64,000 bases of DNA from the NCBI RefSeq assembly GCF_000833025.1, contig NZ_CP010817.1, positions 1 through 64,000 of the forward strand, read 5' to 3'. A program made the position numbers and the translations under genes. How positions within the stretch are numbered: the first letter of the stretch is position 1; each line of letters begins with the position of its first letter. Of this stretch, positions 55,867-63,969 are shown one piece after another. Below the pieces are notes generated by a model, which was not told where the DNA came from, ran no database searches, and worked only from the letters and a program-made list of their open reading frames with translations. This DNA is from Myroides profundi (lineage in GTDB: Bacteria; Bacteroidota; Bacteroidia; Flavobacteriales; Flavobacteriaceae).

Positions 55867-56382
55867 ATGGAGGGAGAAATTGTAAATAAAGTTGCTAATA
55901 GTGCTCTTAAAGTTTTTGACTTAGAAGAGTTATATCCTACGAATCCTCGTATGGATATCGATATAGCACAGTGGTTATACGAAGGATTTGTTCTTAGAGA
56001 GAAAGAATTCAGAGCTGCATTAAAAGAGGTAGATTGGTCTATTTACGAAAATGCTTATGTAGGATTATTCTGCTCTACAGATGCTATTCTTCCAGGATGG
56101 GCATATATGCTATTGACAAGTCATCTTCAACCTGTTGCAAAACGTATATTCTTAGGTGATAGAGCTCATTTAGAAAAGTCTATTTATCAAGAATTATTGT
56201 TTTCTTTAGATTATTCTCAATATGTAGATTTGCCTGTAATTATTAAAGGTTGTTCAAAGAAGGAAATCCCAGAGGAGGCGTATGTTTTAGCAACACAATT
56301 AATGATGAATCACGCACGTTCAGTGATGTTTGGTGAAGCTTGTTCAGCAGTGCCTGTGTATAAACGCGCGATTAAAAAGTAG
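55867..56382 (+). CDS. DUF2480 protein in the suf operon
   Basis: A 171-residue cytoplasmic protein of the Bacteroidota-specific DUF2480 family, opening NSALKVFDLEELYPTNPRMDIDIAQWLYEGFVLREKEFR. Cys residues (LFCSTDAILPGWAY, IKGCSKKE, FGEACSAVP) are conserved as I recall the family and could take part in metal or sulfur handling. It starts 2 bases after the SufT-like gene, so a role in Fe-S assembly is a reasonable inference; no activity is known. Confidence 0.85.
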   Translation: MEGEIVNKVANSALKVFDLEELYPTNPRMDIDIAQWLYEGFVLREKEFRAALKEVDWSIYENAYVGLFCSTDAILPGWAYMLLTSHLQPVAKRIFLGDRAHLEKSIYQELLFSLDYSQYVDLPVIIKGCSKKEIPEEAYVLATQLMMNHARSVMFGEACSAVPVYKRAIKK

Positions 56383-56389
56383 TCCATTC

Positions 56390-56421
56390 TTTGCTATTTT
56401 AACTTATTGTTATTATTTTTG
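56390..56421 (+). promoter_or_regulatory. promoter of the DUF3078 gene
   Basis: TTTG (56390-56393), a 20-base spacer, TATTTTTG (56414-56421), 17 bases before the start codon: a strong match to the Bacteroidota consensus. Confidence 0.7.
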
Positions 56422-56438
56422 ATTAAAATTTTAACAAT

Positions 56439-57293
56439 ATGAAGAGACTTTTATTAGGAGTGTGCGCTTTCTTAGCAGTGTATTCAGCTCAGGCTCAGGA
56501 AACTGAGGCTAATACAGCAACAGAAGCTGTTAGCCCATGGACAAGAACAGGTAATTTTACTTTTTTACTTAACCAATCTAGCTTCTCAAATTGGCAAGCA
56601 GGTGGAGATAATAACGTATCTGGAAGTTTTAAAGTGAATTACGATTTCAATTACAAACAAGGTGATTGGAACTGGGATAATAAAATAATTGCTAGTTATG
56701 GTCTTACTAAGTTAAAAGGGCAAGATCAGAAAAAAACTGATGATAGATTAGAGTTTAACTCATTACTAGGTAAAAAAGCTCAGGGTAACTGGTTCTATTC
56801 TGCATTCTTGAATTTCAAGACTCAGATGGATAGAGGAGTAGATAAAGATGGAGTATATAACTCTCACTTTATGTCTCCAGCTTACTTACAAATAGGACCT
56901 GGTATGTTGTGGAAAAAGAGTGATAATTTAAAAGTGAATATTGCGCCAGCTACTTCACGTTTTATCTTAGTTCACGACCACTTTACAGAGTTTGGTGATG
57001 CTTTTGGTGTTGAAAAAGGTAAATCAATGAAATACCAACTGGGGATGTCTATTAATGGATACTACAAATTCGACGTTATGGAGAATGTATCTGTTGAGAA
57101 TATCTTAAACTTATATTCTAACTATCTGAAAAAACCAGAGAATGTGGTAATTGATTATCAGTTGAATGTAGTGATGAAGATTAATAAATATCTTTCTACA
57201 AACTTTACATTCCAAACAATCTATGATGACTTAGCTTATAAAGGCTTCCAAGTTAGAGAGATGGTTGGAGTAGGAGTAAACTACAACTTCTAA
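56439..57293 (+). CDS. DUF3078 outer-membrane beta-barrel-like protein
   Basis: A 284-residue protein with a signal peptide (to about residue 19, AQAQ). The following region of alternating strands opens TRTGNFTFLLNQSSFSNWQAGGDNNVSGSFKVNYDFNYKQGDWNWDNKI, typical of DUF3078. It ends in Phe (VGVGVNYNF), as outer-membrane barrels usually do. It is probably an outer-membrane protein of unknown role, with its own promoter and a bidirectional terminator. Confidence 0.85.
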   Translation: MKRLLLGVCAFLAVYSAQAQETEANTATEAVSPWTRTGNFTFLLNQSSFSNWQAGGDNNVSGSFKVNYDFNYKQGDWNWDNKIIASYGLTKLKGQDQKKTDDRLEFNSLLGKKAQGNWFYSAFLNFKTQMDRGVDKDGVYNSHFMSPAYLQIGPGMLWKKSDNLKVNIAPATSRFILVHDHFTEFGDAFGVEKGKSMKYQLGMSINGYYKFDVMENVSVENILNLYSNYLKKPENVVIDYQLNVVMKINKYLSTNFTFQTIYDDLAYKGFQVREMVGVGVNYNF

Positions 57294-57310
57294 TAGAATA
57301 CATACAAAGG

Positions 57311-57336
57311 AAAAAGGTTGGCATTTGCCAACCTTT
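57311..57336. terminator. bidirectional terminator
   Basis: AAAAGGTTGGCA TT TGCCAACCTTTT between the convergent DUF3078 and asnA genes. Confidence 0.9.
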
Positions 57337-57342
57337 TCTTTT

Positions 57343-58347
57343 TTATAATAGGTTAATACCTTTTTGTTCCGCTTCTCTTCTTACTTCCTCCGGCCAAATA
57401 CTCGCTTGTACTTCTCCAATATGCTTTTTGCGCAATAAGAACATACAAATTCTTGATTGACCTAGACCACCACCTATACAAAGAGGTAACTTATCCTCAA
57501 GTAATAAGCTGTGATATAACAATGATTTTTTATCTAAAGCTCCTGCTAACTCTAATTGATGTTCTAAAGCTTCTTTGTCTACTCTAATTCCCATAGAAGA
57601 TAACTCTAATGATTTACCATGAACAGGGTTCCAAACTAGTAAATCACCATTTAATCCTTTGTAACCATCTTCTGTAGGAGTAGTCCAATCGTCATAGTCA
57701 GCTGATCTGCTATCATGAGGAATGTCATTAGATAGCTTTCCTCCAATTCCTATAATAAAAACAGCCCCATATTCTTTCGCTATTGCATGTTCTCTTTCTT
57801 TTGGAGTAAGAGTAGGGTATAGTTGTAAAAGTTGCTCAGAATGAATAAAAGACAGTTTTTTAGGCAGGATAGGTTCTATTCCTAGTTCTTCATATATTCT
57901 GTGTTCTGTGTCTAGCAATGTTTGATAGATTGAACGGACTATATTTTTCAAATAACTTAGAGTTCTATCTGCTTTTTCAATGCGTAATTCCCAGTCCCAT
58001 TGATCGACATAGATAGAGTGTATAGGACTGCTATCCTCGTCTGGACGAAGGGCTTTCATATCTGTTAGAATTCCTTCATGAGCATCTAACTCTAGCTCTT
58101 GTAGTCTAATTCTTTTCCATTTTGCTAATGAATGTACTACTACACCGCGATTGTTATTTAGAAATTTTACAGGGAATGACACTGGACGCTCTATACCGTT
58201 TAAATCATCATTAATACCTGTGCCTTCATTTACGATCATAGGTGATGATATAGGGTATAGGTTAAGTGCATTACATAGTCCTTTAGAGAATTGTTCTTTG
58301 ACTAATGCAATGGATTTTTCTGTTTGTAAAATTTCTTTTTTGCTCAT
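57343..58347 (-). CDS. asnA: aspartate-ammonia ligase (asparagine synthetase A)
   Basis: A 334-residue class II synthetase-like enzyme making asparagine from aspartate, ammonia and ATP. The family pattern is clear: SSPMIVNEGTGINDDLNG near residues 34-51, VVHSLAKWKR about 69-78, IYVDQWDWE about 107-115 and the C-terminal GGGLGQSRICMFLLRKKHIGEVQ. Length matches E. coli AsnA (330). Upstream lie a terminator hairpin and, before that, an Asn-rich leader peptide, so expression is probably set by transcription attenuation responding to charged tRNA-Asn. Confidence 0.96.
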   Translation of the reverse strand: MSKKEILQTEKSIALVKEQFSKGLCNALNLYPISSPMIVNEGTGINDDLNGIERPVSFPVKFLNNNRGVVVHSLAKWKRIRLQELELDAHEGILTDMKALRPDEDSSPIHSIYVDQWDWELRIEKADRTLSYLKNIVRSIYQTLLDTEHRIYEELGIEPILPKKLSFIHSEQLLQLYPTLTPKEREHAIAKEYGAVFIIGIGGKLSNDIPHDSRSADYDDWTTPTEDGYKGLNGDLLVWNPVHGKSLELSSMGIRVDKEALEHQLELAGALDKKSLLYHSLLLEDKLPLCIGGGLGQSRICMFLLRKKHIGEVQASIWPEEVRREAEQKGINLL

Positions 58348-58380
58348 GATTTTTTGTTTTTGAATTTGTTTTAAAATAAA

Positions 58381-58405
58381 AAAGGCTCCTCAGAGAGGAG
58401 CCTTT
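58381..58405 (-). terminator. attenuator terminator of asnA
   Basis: On the minus strand AAAGGCTCCTC, loop TCT, GAGGAGCCTTT followed by TTTATTTT. It lies 33 bases before the asnA start and 25 bases after the leader peptide stop, and it cannot serve hflX alone because the leader gene lies between. The segment TCCTCT (58394-58399) of its first arm can instead pair with AGAGGA (58457-58462) inside the leader coding region, which would be the antiterminator. Confidence 0.8.
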
Positions 58406-58430
58406 AAACGGATAATGAAATAATATATAA

Positions 58431-58511
58431 TTAACTTAAATCAATGCCAATAGGATTCCTCTTCGAGTCGTAGAAACGATTCAAATTATTATTAGAGAAA
58501 TTATTGTTCAT
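58431..58511 (-). CDS. asparagine-rich leader peptide of asnA
   Basis: A 26-codon frame from ATG (58511-58509) to TAA (58433-58431). The peptide starts MNNNFSNNNLNRFYDS and ends GIDLS; 8 of 26 residues are Asn, with two runs of three Asn codons and another Asn at position 11. It is followed at once by an intrinsic terminator and then by asnA. This is the architecture of amino-acid attenuators (as for trp, his and leu). Ribosome stalling at the Asn codons would leave AGAGGA (58457-58462) free to pair with the terminator's first arm and let transcription reach asnA. Confidence 0.85.
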   Translation of the reverse strand: MNNNFSNNNLNRFYDSKRNPIGIDLS

Positions 58512-58609
58512 TGATAAATACATATAATCAGCTTTTTAGCAATACTGTAAAAATAGAAAAAATATTATTATCTAATCTTCTTTTACTAATTAATTTATAA
58601 ACAAATATT

Positions 58610-59842
58610 TTATTCTTCTTCTGAAGATTCAATTAAATGGTCATAATCTGGGAATAAAAAGTTGTTGTAAGGGAAACGTGTAATGTGAATTTCACGTACT
58701 GCTTCGTAAACTTTCTTTCTAAACTCTTCAAAGTTTTCTTTGTTTGTTGCTGAGATAAAAATAGCATTGTTTTCACCTACTTTATTCATCCAAGTCTTCT
58801 TCCATTCTTCTATTGAATAGTGTTTAGAAGTACGTTCTGTCATTAGATCATCCTCTTCTATTCTCTCAGGTTGATAAGCATCTATTTTGTTAAATATCAT
58901 AATAGTAGGCTTGTCATTACTCTTGATATCCTTAAGAATCTCATTTACAGATTCGATATGATCTACGAAGTCATGATGAGAAATATCTACTACGTGTAAT
59001 AATAGATCTGCTTCTCTTACTTCATCTAAGGTACTTTTAAATGACTCCACTAACTGAGTAGGTAGTTTACGAATAAACCCTACAGTATCTGACAATAAGA
59101 ATGGCAAGTTACCAATTACGATTTTACGTACAGTAGTATCTAGCGTTGCAAACAACTTATTCTCTACGAATACTTCACTTTTACCTACAGCATTCATCAG
59201 TGTAGACTTCCCTACGTTAGTATACCCTACTAAGGCTACTCGTACCATTGCTCCACGGTTTCCTCTTTGAGAAGCCATTTGCTTATCGATTACCTTTAGT
59301 TTATCTCTTAAAAGGGTAATACGGTCACGTACGATTCGTCTATCTGTTTCTATCTCTGTCTCCCCAGGACCTCTCATCCCAATACCTCCACGTTGTCTTT
59401 CTAAGTGAGTCCACATACCAGATAGTCTAGGTAATAAATACTGGAATTGTGCTAGCTCTACTTGAGTTCTTGCATACGAAGTTTGTGCTCTTTGAGCAAA
59501 GATGTCTAGGATTAGGTTGGTACGATCTAGTACTTTACAGTCTAGTTCCCTCGAAATATTCTTTTGTTGAGCAGGCGATAGTTCATCATCGAATATCACG
59601 GTATGAATATCGTTCTCTACAATATAATTATGAATTTCTTGCATCTTCCCAGTACCAACAAAGGTCTTAGGATTTGGCTTGTCCATTTTCTGTGTAAAAC
59701 GCTTATATACTTGTCCTCCTGCAGTAAATGTCAAAAACTCTAATTCGTCTAAATACTCATTTAGCTTTGATTCATCTTGATCTTGTGTAATGATTCCAAC
59801 GATTACAGAACGTTCAAAATTTATTTCTTCTCTATCAATCAT
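58610..59842 (-). CDS. hflX: ribosome-associated GTPase HflX
   Basis: A 410-residue GTPase that splits stalled or stress-inactivated ribosomes. The N-terminal HflX domain has the GTGKMQEI and DDELSPAQQKNISREL segments. A coiled coil follows, then the glycine-rich RQRGGIGMRGPGETEIETDRR linker (about 150-170) and the G domain with GYTNVGKST (near 207), DTVGFIRKLP and NKID. The start at 59842 (MIDREEINFER) is chosen because the -7 element TAATTTTG (59868-59861) would overlap an earlier ATG at 59863. It is separated from asnA by the leader and attenuator. Confidence 0.95.
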   Translation of the reverse strand: MIDREEINFERSVIVGIITQDQDESKLNEYLDELEFLTFTAGGQVYKRFTQKMDKPNPKTFVGTGKMQEIHNYIVENDIHTVIFDDELSPAQQKNISRELDCKVLDRTNLILDIFAQRAQTSYARTQVELAQFQYLLPRLSGMWTHLERQRGGIGMRGPGETEIETDRRIVRDRITLLRDKLKVIDKQMASQRGNRGAMVRVALVGYTNVGKSTLMNAVGKSEVFVENKLFATLDTTVRKIVIGNLPFLLSDTVGFIRKLPTQLVESFKSTLDEVREADLLLHVVDISHHDFVDHIESVNEILKDIKSNDKPTIMIFNKIDAYQPERIEEDDLMTERTSKHYSIEEWKKTWMNKVGENNAIFISATNKENFEEFRKKVYEAVREIHITRFPYNNFLFPDYDHLIESSEEE

Positions 59843-60080
59843 ATAAACTATATTATAGTGCAAAATTACTAAAATTGTAAGACTAAATAAGAAGATACTT
59901 TAAAATACTGTCTTTTAATTTGTTATCACTACCCTTAAAATGTGGAATATTATGAAAACATTTGCTCTTTTTATGAAATCAAATAAGTTTTACTCTTTGT
60001 TTTTCAGTATCTTGCTATAGATTGTTATGGTACATTTTTTGCCATTATAGAAGAAGTGATAACATTTTATACTTTTCGAA

Positions 60081-61517
60081 ATGAAAACAATACAATATAT
60101 ATTTTTAGTTATTTTTTCTCTTACTGGGGCTTTAAGTTTTGGTCAGAGAGCTGTCGTAACAGCTAATAACTATGACATTAGTGATAATCTAGACCTTCAA
60201 GCTGTAGCTTCTATATTTGGAGAGTCTAAGGATTTAGCTGACTTTGAATTTAGATTGAATGACCCTAACTTGAGAATCAATAACCTCGATTTGAATAGAG
60301 ATGGTTATGTAGATTATCTACGAGTTGTGGAATTAGTGGAAGGAAGAACACACCTTATTGTCATTCAGGCAGTATTAGGCAAGGATCTTTTCCAAGATGT
60401 TGCAACTATTGAAGTAGAAAAAGATACTAGAGAAAATGTAGTATTAATGCAAGTAGTAGGGAACTCTTATCTGTATGGGCCTAACTATATTTATGAGCCT
60501 GTTTATTTAAGTAGACCTCCTATGTTTACTTTATTCTGGACGAATAATTATAGAGCTTATCACTCATCGTGGGGTTGGGGATATTATCCTGATTATTACT
60601 ATTATTACTCTCCTTATAGTACAGATAGATATATGAGCCATGTACATATCCAAATTAATCACTATAACAATTATTATTATTCTAGTAATAGATATAGTAC
60701 ACGTGCACAAAGAATGTATTATGATGTGGCTCAGAGCTCTTATGAAAGTCAGAATCCAAACCAGTCGTTTAGAACTAGATATGGAGAAGATAGTTTCTAT
60801 AATAGAAAAGATCTAACAGATACGAGAGGTAGTTCTAACTCACGTAGTGAATACTCAGTGGACAGTAACCAAAATCCAAATTATAGAAGATCTGCTTATA
60901 CAGATAATAGTAGTACATCTAGTAATGGAAGTGGTAACTCTCGTTCTAGTTACAGCAGAGGAGGTAGTTCTATGGATACTAATGGTTCTGGTTCATATAG
61001 TAGAGGAGAGGCGATAACGAATAGTGGAAGCAGCAATTCTCGTTCTAGTTACAGCAGAGGTAGTAGTTCTACAGATAATACTAGTTCTAGTTCTTATAAT
61101 AGAGGAGAAGCGATATCAAATACAGGAAGTAGCAATTCTCGTTCTAGCTACAGCAGAGGTAGCTCTTCTAATAATACGAGCTCATCGTCTAATAATTCAT
61201 CTTATTCTAGATCTAGCTATAGTAGAGGAAGCTCATCTTATCCTAGTAGTTCTAGTAATAGTAGTTATAATAATTCGTCTAGTAGTTCATCTTATCCAAG
61301 TAACTCATCATCTAGATCTAGTTATAGTAGAGGTAGCTCTTCTTATCCGAGTAGTTCTAGTAACAGTAGCTACAGTCGCTCGTCTAGTAGTTCTTACCCT
61401 AGTAGTTCATCAAGTAGTAGCTATAGTCGCTCATCTTCAGGAAGTAGCTCATCAGGCTACAGTAGAGGAGGAAGTGGTAGCTCATCATCATCGTCTAGAT
61501 CTAGTTATAGTCGATAA
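60081..61517 (+). CDS. secreted protein with Ser/Arg/Tyr-rich repeat tail
   Basis: A 478-residue protein with a signal peptide (to about residue 21, SFGQ). A folded N-terminal part follows (about 25-150) with LDLNRDGYVDYLRVVE, an EF-hand-like D-x-N-x-D-x-Y acidic loop. Next is a Tyr/Trp-rich region (about 160-215), and from about 235 to the end a low-complexity tail built on repeats such as SNSRSSYSRGSSS. The tail is highly basic and serine-rich. The front part resembles a protein widespread in Bacteroidota with no known role. The final repeats vary in length, which indicates expansion by slippage. Confidence 0.8.
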   Translation: MKTIQYIFLVIFSLTGALSFGQRAVVTANNYDISDNLDLQAVASIFGESKDLADFEFRLNDPNLRINNLDLNRDGYVDYLRVVELVEGRTHLIVIQAVLGKDLFQDVATIEVEKDTRENVVLMQVVGNSYLYGPNYIYEPVYLSRPPMFTLFWTNNYRAYHSSWGWGYYPDYYYYYSPYSTDRYMSHVHIQINHYNNYYYSSNRYSTRAQRMYYDVAQSSYESQNPNQSFRTRYGEDSFYNRKDLTDTRGSSNSRSEYSVDSNQNPNYRRSAYTDNSSTSSNGSGNSRSSYSRGGSSMDTNGSGSYSRGEAITNSGSSNSRSSYSRGSSSTDNTSSSSYNRGEAISNTGSSNSRSSYSRGSSSNNTSSSSNNSSYSRSSYSRGSSSYPSSSSNSSYNNSSSSSSYPSNSSSRSSYSRGSSSYPSSSSNSSYSRSSSSSYPSSSSSSSYSRSSSGSSSSGYSRGGSGSSSSSSRSSYSR

Positions 61518-61555
61518 TTAAAGGTGTAAATAAGCTAGTTTTAGCACTAAATAAG

Positions 61556-61587
61556 AAAAGGCGAAGTATGATTACTTCGCCTTTTTT
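61556..61587. terminator. bidirectional terminator
   Basis: AAAAGGCGAAGTA, loop, TACTTCGCCTTTT between the convergent repeat-protein and S1/P1 nuclease genes. Confidence 0.88.
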
Positions 61588-61605
61588 ATATGCTTTAGAA
61601 TTGTC

Positions 61606-62394
61606 TTATTTAAAGATGTCATTTAAGATTTTAGCTAATCTTAATCCTCCTTTTAGTAATTGACTTTCTACGTTGTCTTTGTGATCAAAGTGGTATCTGT
61701 AGCTTAGAGATTCTTCAGGCTCTACACTAGCGTATAGTTTATTAGCCATCGTATACGAATCATAGATCCAATCTTCTAATGTACCAGAAGTGATTTTTTG
61801 ATTGTAGTTAGCACCGTGTACATCTAGTACAGTAGCATATTCTGTATAGCTATATTTATCGAAGTCAACTAGAGCAGAGTCCCATAGACTGTGTAAGTTA
61901 GTTGCTTTTCTAAACCATTCTATTTTTACTCTATTTCCTCCAAGATCTTCTGGTCTACCGATATGTAATGGTTGATGAGCATCACCGATGATATGGATTA
62001 AGAAGTAAAGATTCTCTTGTTTTTTTGCTAGCGGAAGATTCTTGTCTTTTAACTCCTCGATAAGGATAAGAGCTCTTTTGTATAAGTTCTCATCTGTAGA
62101 GTTAGCTAGTTCTTTATCGAATGCTTGTCTATCTAGATCACCTGGCATATTGATATAGTGCCAGCTATCTGCGAATTTCCAAGAAGGATCTGACTTTAAG
62201 AAGTCTGGCCAGTTAGCCCAGTAAGCTAATTGTTGGTTGCCAATGATTTCTTTTAATTGTTTTTTAGCTTTTTTGCTTAAGTTTCTTTCTGCTAATTCAG
62301 CTACTACTCTGTGACCAGTAGTACCCCAAGCAAATACATTAGCTGTCTGTAATGCAAAGAATGCAACTACAAATAGGGATAATAATTTCTTCAT
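61606..62394 (-). CDS. S1/P1-type secreted nuclease
   Basis: A 262-residue zinc-dependent single-strand nuclease family member. The signal peptide ends VFA, so the mature protein begins with Trp (WGTTGHRVVAELAE), the Trp that coordinates zinc through its N-terminus in S1/P1 nucleases. Further ligands are in DSWHYINMP, HIIGDAHQPLHIGRPEDLGGN and NLHSLWDSALVD. Length is typical. It probably degrades RNA/DNA in the periplasm or medium for phosphate. It starts 4 bases after the thioesterase gene, probably in the same transcript. Confidence 0.93.
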   Translation of the reverse strand: MKKLLSLFVVAFFALQTANVFAWGTTGHRVVAELAERNLSKKAKKQLKEIIGNQQLAYWANWPDFLKSDPSWKFADSWHYINMPGDLDRQAFDKELANSTDENLYKRALILIEELKDKNLPLAKKQENLYFLIHIIGDAHQPLHIGRPEDLGGNRVKIEWFRKATNLHSLWDSALVDFDKYSYTEYATVLDVHGANYNQKITSGTLEDWIYDSYTMANKLYASVEPEESLSYRYHFDHKDNVESQLLKGGLRLAKILNDIFK

Positions 62395-62398
62395 AATA

Positions 62399-62911
62399 TT
62401 ATTCGTTAAATAGAGCTATAAGTTCTGTAGCATCACTCGGTTTCATCTTTCCTGCGATAACTAAACTTAACTGTTTACGTCTTAAGGCTCCGATGTATCT
62501 TTCTTTCTCTAAATCTGTTTCAGGGATTAGCTCAGGGATAGCTACAGGATGACCTGTATCATCTACAGCTACGAATGTATAGATAGCTTCATTTGCTTTT
62601 TTCTTTATTCCTGACTCTCTGTCTTCGATCCATACATCTAAGTATACTTCCATAGACGAGTTAAATGAGCGTGATATTTTAGCCTCCACAGTTACTACAC
62701 TTCCTAGAGGAATAGGTCTGTTAAAAGCGACGTGGTTCACTGATGCAGTAACGCATACTCTGCGCGAGTGTCTTCTAGCAGCGATACCAGCAGCTCTATC
62801 CATACGAGCTAATAATTCTCCACCGAACATATTATTAAGTGGGTTAGTCTCTCCTGGTAGAACTAAGTCTGTCATTAAAGTAGCTGATTCAGATACTAAT
62901 TTTGCTTCCAT
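62399..62911 (-). CDS. acyl-CoA thioesterase (hotdog fold, YciA/BFIT-like)
   Basis: A 170-residue thioesterase read from the ATG at 62911 (MEAKLVSESA), because the promoter element at 62927-62934 rules out the earlier ATG at 62941. The hotdog motifs NPLNNMFGGELLARMDRAAGIAARRHSRRVCVTASVNHVAFNRPIPLGSVVTVEAKI are clear, including the Asn/Gly and Asp residues of the acyl-CoA thioesterase active site. It hydrolyses acyl-CoAs; the chain length is not predictable. Confidence 0.93.
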   Translation of the reverse strand: MEAKLVSESATLMTDLVLPGETNPLNNMFGGELLARMDRAAGIAARRHSRRVCVTASVNHVAFNRPIPLGSVVTVEAKISRSFNSSMEVYLDVWIEDRESGIKKKANEAIYTFVAVDDTGHPVAIPELIPETDLEKERYIGALRRKQLSLVIAGKMKPSDATELIALFNE

Positions 62912-62926
62912 TGTTATTATTTTCGA

Positions 62927-62934
62927 CAAATATA
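62927..62934 (-). promoter_or_regulatory. -7 element of thioesterase-nuclease promoter
   Basis: TATATTTG on the minus strand matches TAnnTTTG, 16 bases before the thioesterase start. Confidence 0.55.
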
Positions 62935-62948
62935 GGCACATTAAATAA

Positions 62949-62976
62949 AAATCCCGAACCTTTTCAGATTCGGGAT
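62949..62976 (-). terminator. terminator of HU/SPOR gene
   Basis: ATCCCGAA ... TTCGGGAT followed by TTTTTATTT on the minus strand. Confidence 0.8.
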
Positions 62977-62991
62977 ATATGTTTTAACTAT

Positions 62992-63933
62992 TTATTGTAC
63001 TAAAATCCAAGCATCAATATTGATAGTATTATGTATTTTTCTCATTTCTCGTTGAGCCTCTTGTTGAGTCGTATAGCTACCATAAGAGACAGGATATACT
63101 CCATACTTCGTACGAGATAGTGCTTTTGCACCTTCATACCCTTTCTTCTGTAGTTTCTTAGCCTCCGATAGCGAAGTTTGTTCTGATCTAAAAGCACATG
63201 CGATAATGTGATAAGGAGTACTTACAGTCTCTTCTATAACCACCTCTTCTTCTTTTACAGGAATAGAGATAGTAGTAGCAGTAGGCTCTATAATGAATGT
63301 AGCTTGTTGTATTTTATTCTCTACTCTGCTCTGAACATTTTTACCTACAGTGTACGCTTCATCGTTTAAGTACGCTTCATATCCTTTGTTTACAAAGACT
63401 CCAGCTGTACTAATAAATAAAGCTACTACAGCAGCATATTTAAAGAATGTATACTTCTTGTTTGTCTTCACAGTAGGTACCGTAACAGTTTCAGCAAGTG
63501 GGATGATAGGAGATCGCTCTATCGTCTTTGCCATTACTGTAGATAGACCAAAAGAGGTCATTAAGTAATTACTATTAGAAGCAGGTTCGAATACTAGATT
63601 ACCTTCAGAATTAGTTTGGAACATACCCACATTCAGTAATTCTAAACTACCGATATTGCGCAACTCTACTTCCCATCCTTTAATATTCTGATTGATTAAA
63701 AGAACAGCTTCATCATAAGAGATATTCTCTTCTACAGCGATATGATTAGCTAATAACCCATCGTTATGCTTAATACTCGCATTAAAAGAAAGACTCTTCT
63801 GCGGAGGGAAGAAACATTGTTTCTCCTCACTGTAGTATGATGACTTGATTTCTGTCAATAGAGCTCCAAAACCAGGAATGATTACACACTGGTATCTATA
63901 AAGCAAAGCTGATATGTATTTTTCGATCTTCAT
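62992..63933 (-). CDS. HU-domain and SPOR-domain membrane protein
   Basis: A 313-residue protein with an N-terminal pair of HU-like/CCDC81 domains (about 1-130; IEKYISALLYRYQCVIIPGFGALLTE). One transmembrane segment (about 168-187) is followed by a C-terminal SPOR domain (about 240-313; PYHIIACAFRSEQTSLSEAKKLQKKGYEGA) that binds denuded peptidoglycan. The layout puts the HU part in the cytoplasm and SPOR in the periplasm, as in flavobacterial proteins thought to link division-site cell wall with the cell interior. Confidence 0.92.
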   Translation of the reverse strand: MKIEKYISALLYRYQCVIIPGFGALLTEIKSSYYSEEKQCFFPPQKSLSFNASIKHNDGLLANHIAVEENISYDEAVLLINQNIKGWEVELRNIGSLELLNVGMFQTNSEGNLVFEPASNSNYLMTSFGLSTVMAKTIERSPIIPLAETVTVPTVKTNKKYTFFKYAAVVALFISTAGVFVNKGYEAYLNDEAYTVGKNVQSRVENKIQQATFIIEPTATTISIPVKEEEVVIEETVSTPYHIIACAFRSEQTSLSEAKKLQKKGYEGAKALSRTKYGVYPVSYGSYTTQQEAQREMRKIHNTINIDAWILVQ

Positions 63934-63938
63934 AAAGA

Positions 63939-63969
63939 CAAAATTACATTAAACAATAACTAATCAAAA
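63939..63969 (-). promoter_or_regulatory. promoter of HU/SPOR gene
   Basis: On the minus strand TTTTG (63969-63965), an 18-base spacer, TAATTTTG (63946-63939). It ends 5 bases before the start codon, implying a nearly leaderless mRNA. Confidence 0.6.

Noticed and set aside
61024..61521. Second 165-codon frame overlapping the Ser/Arg/Tyr repeats
   Set aside because: It exists only because the short nucleotide repeat lacks stops in two frames; the frame with a signal peptide and a folded domain is the gene.
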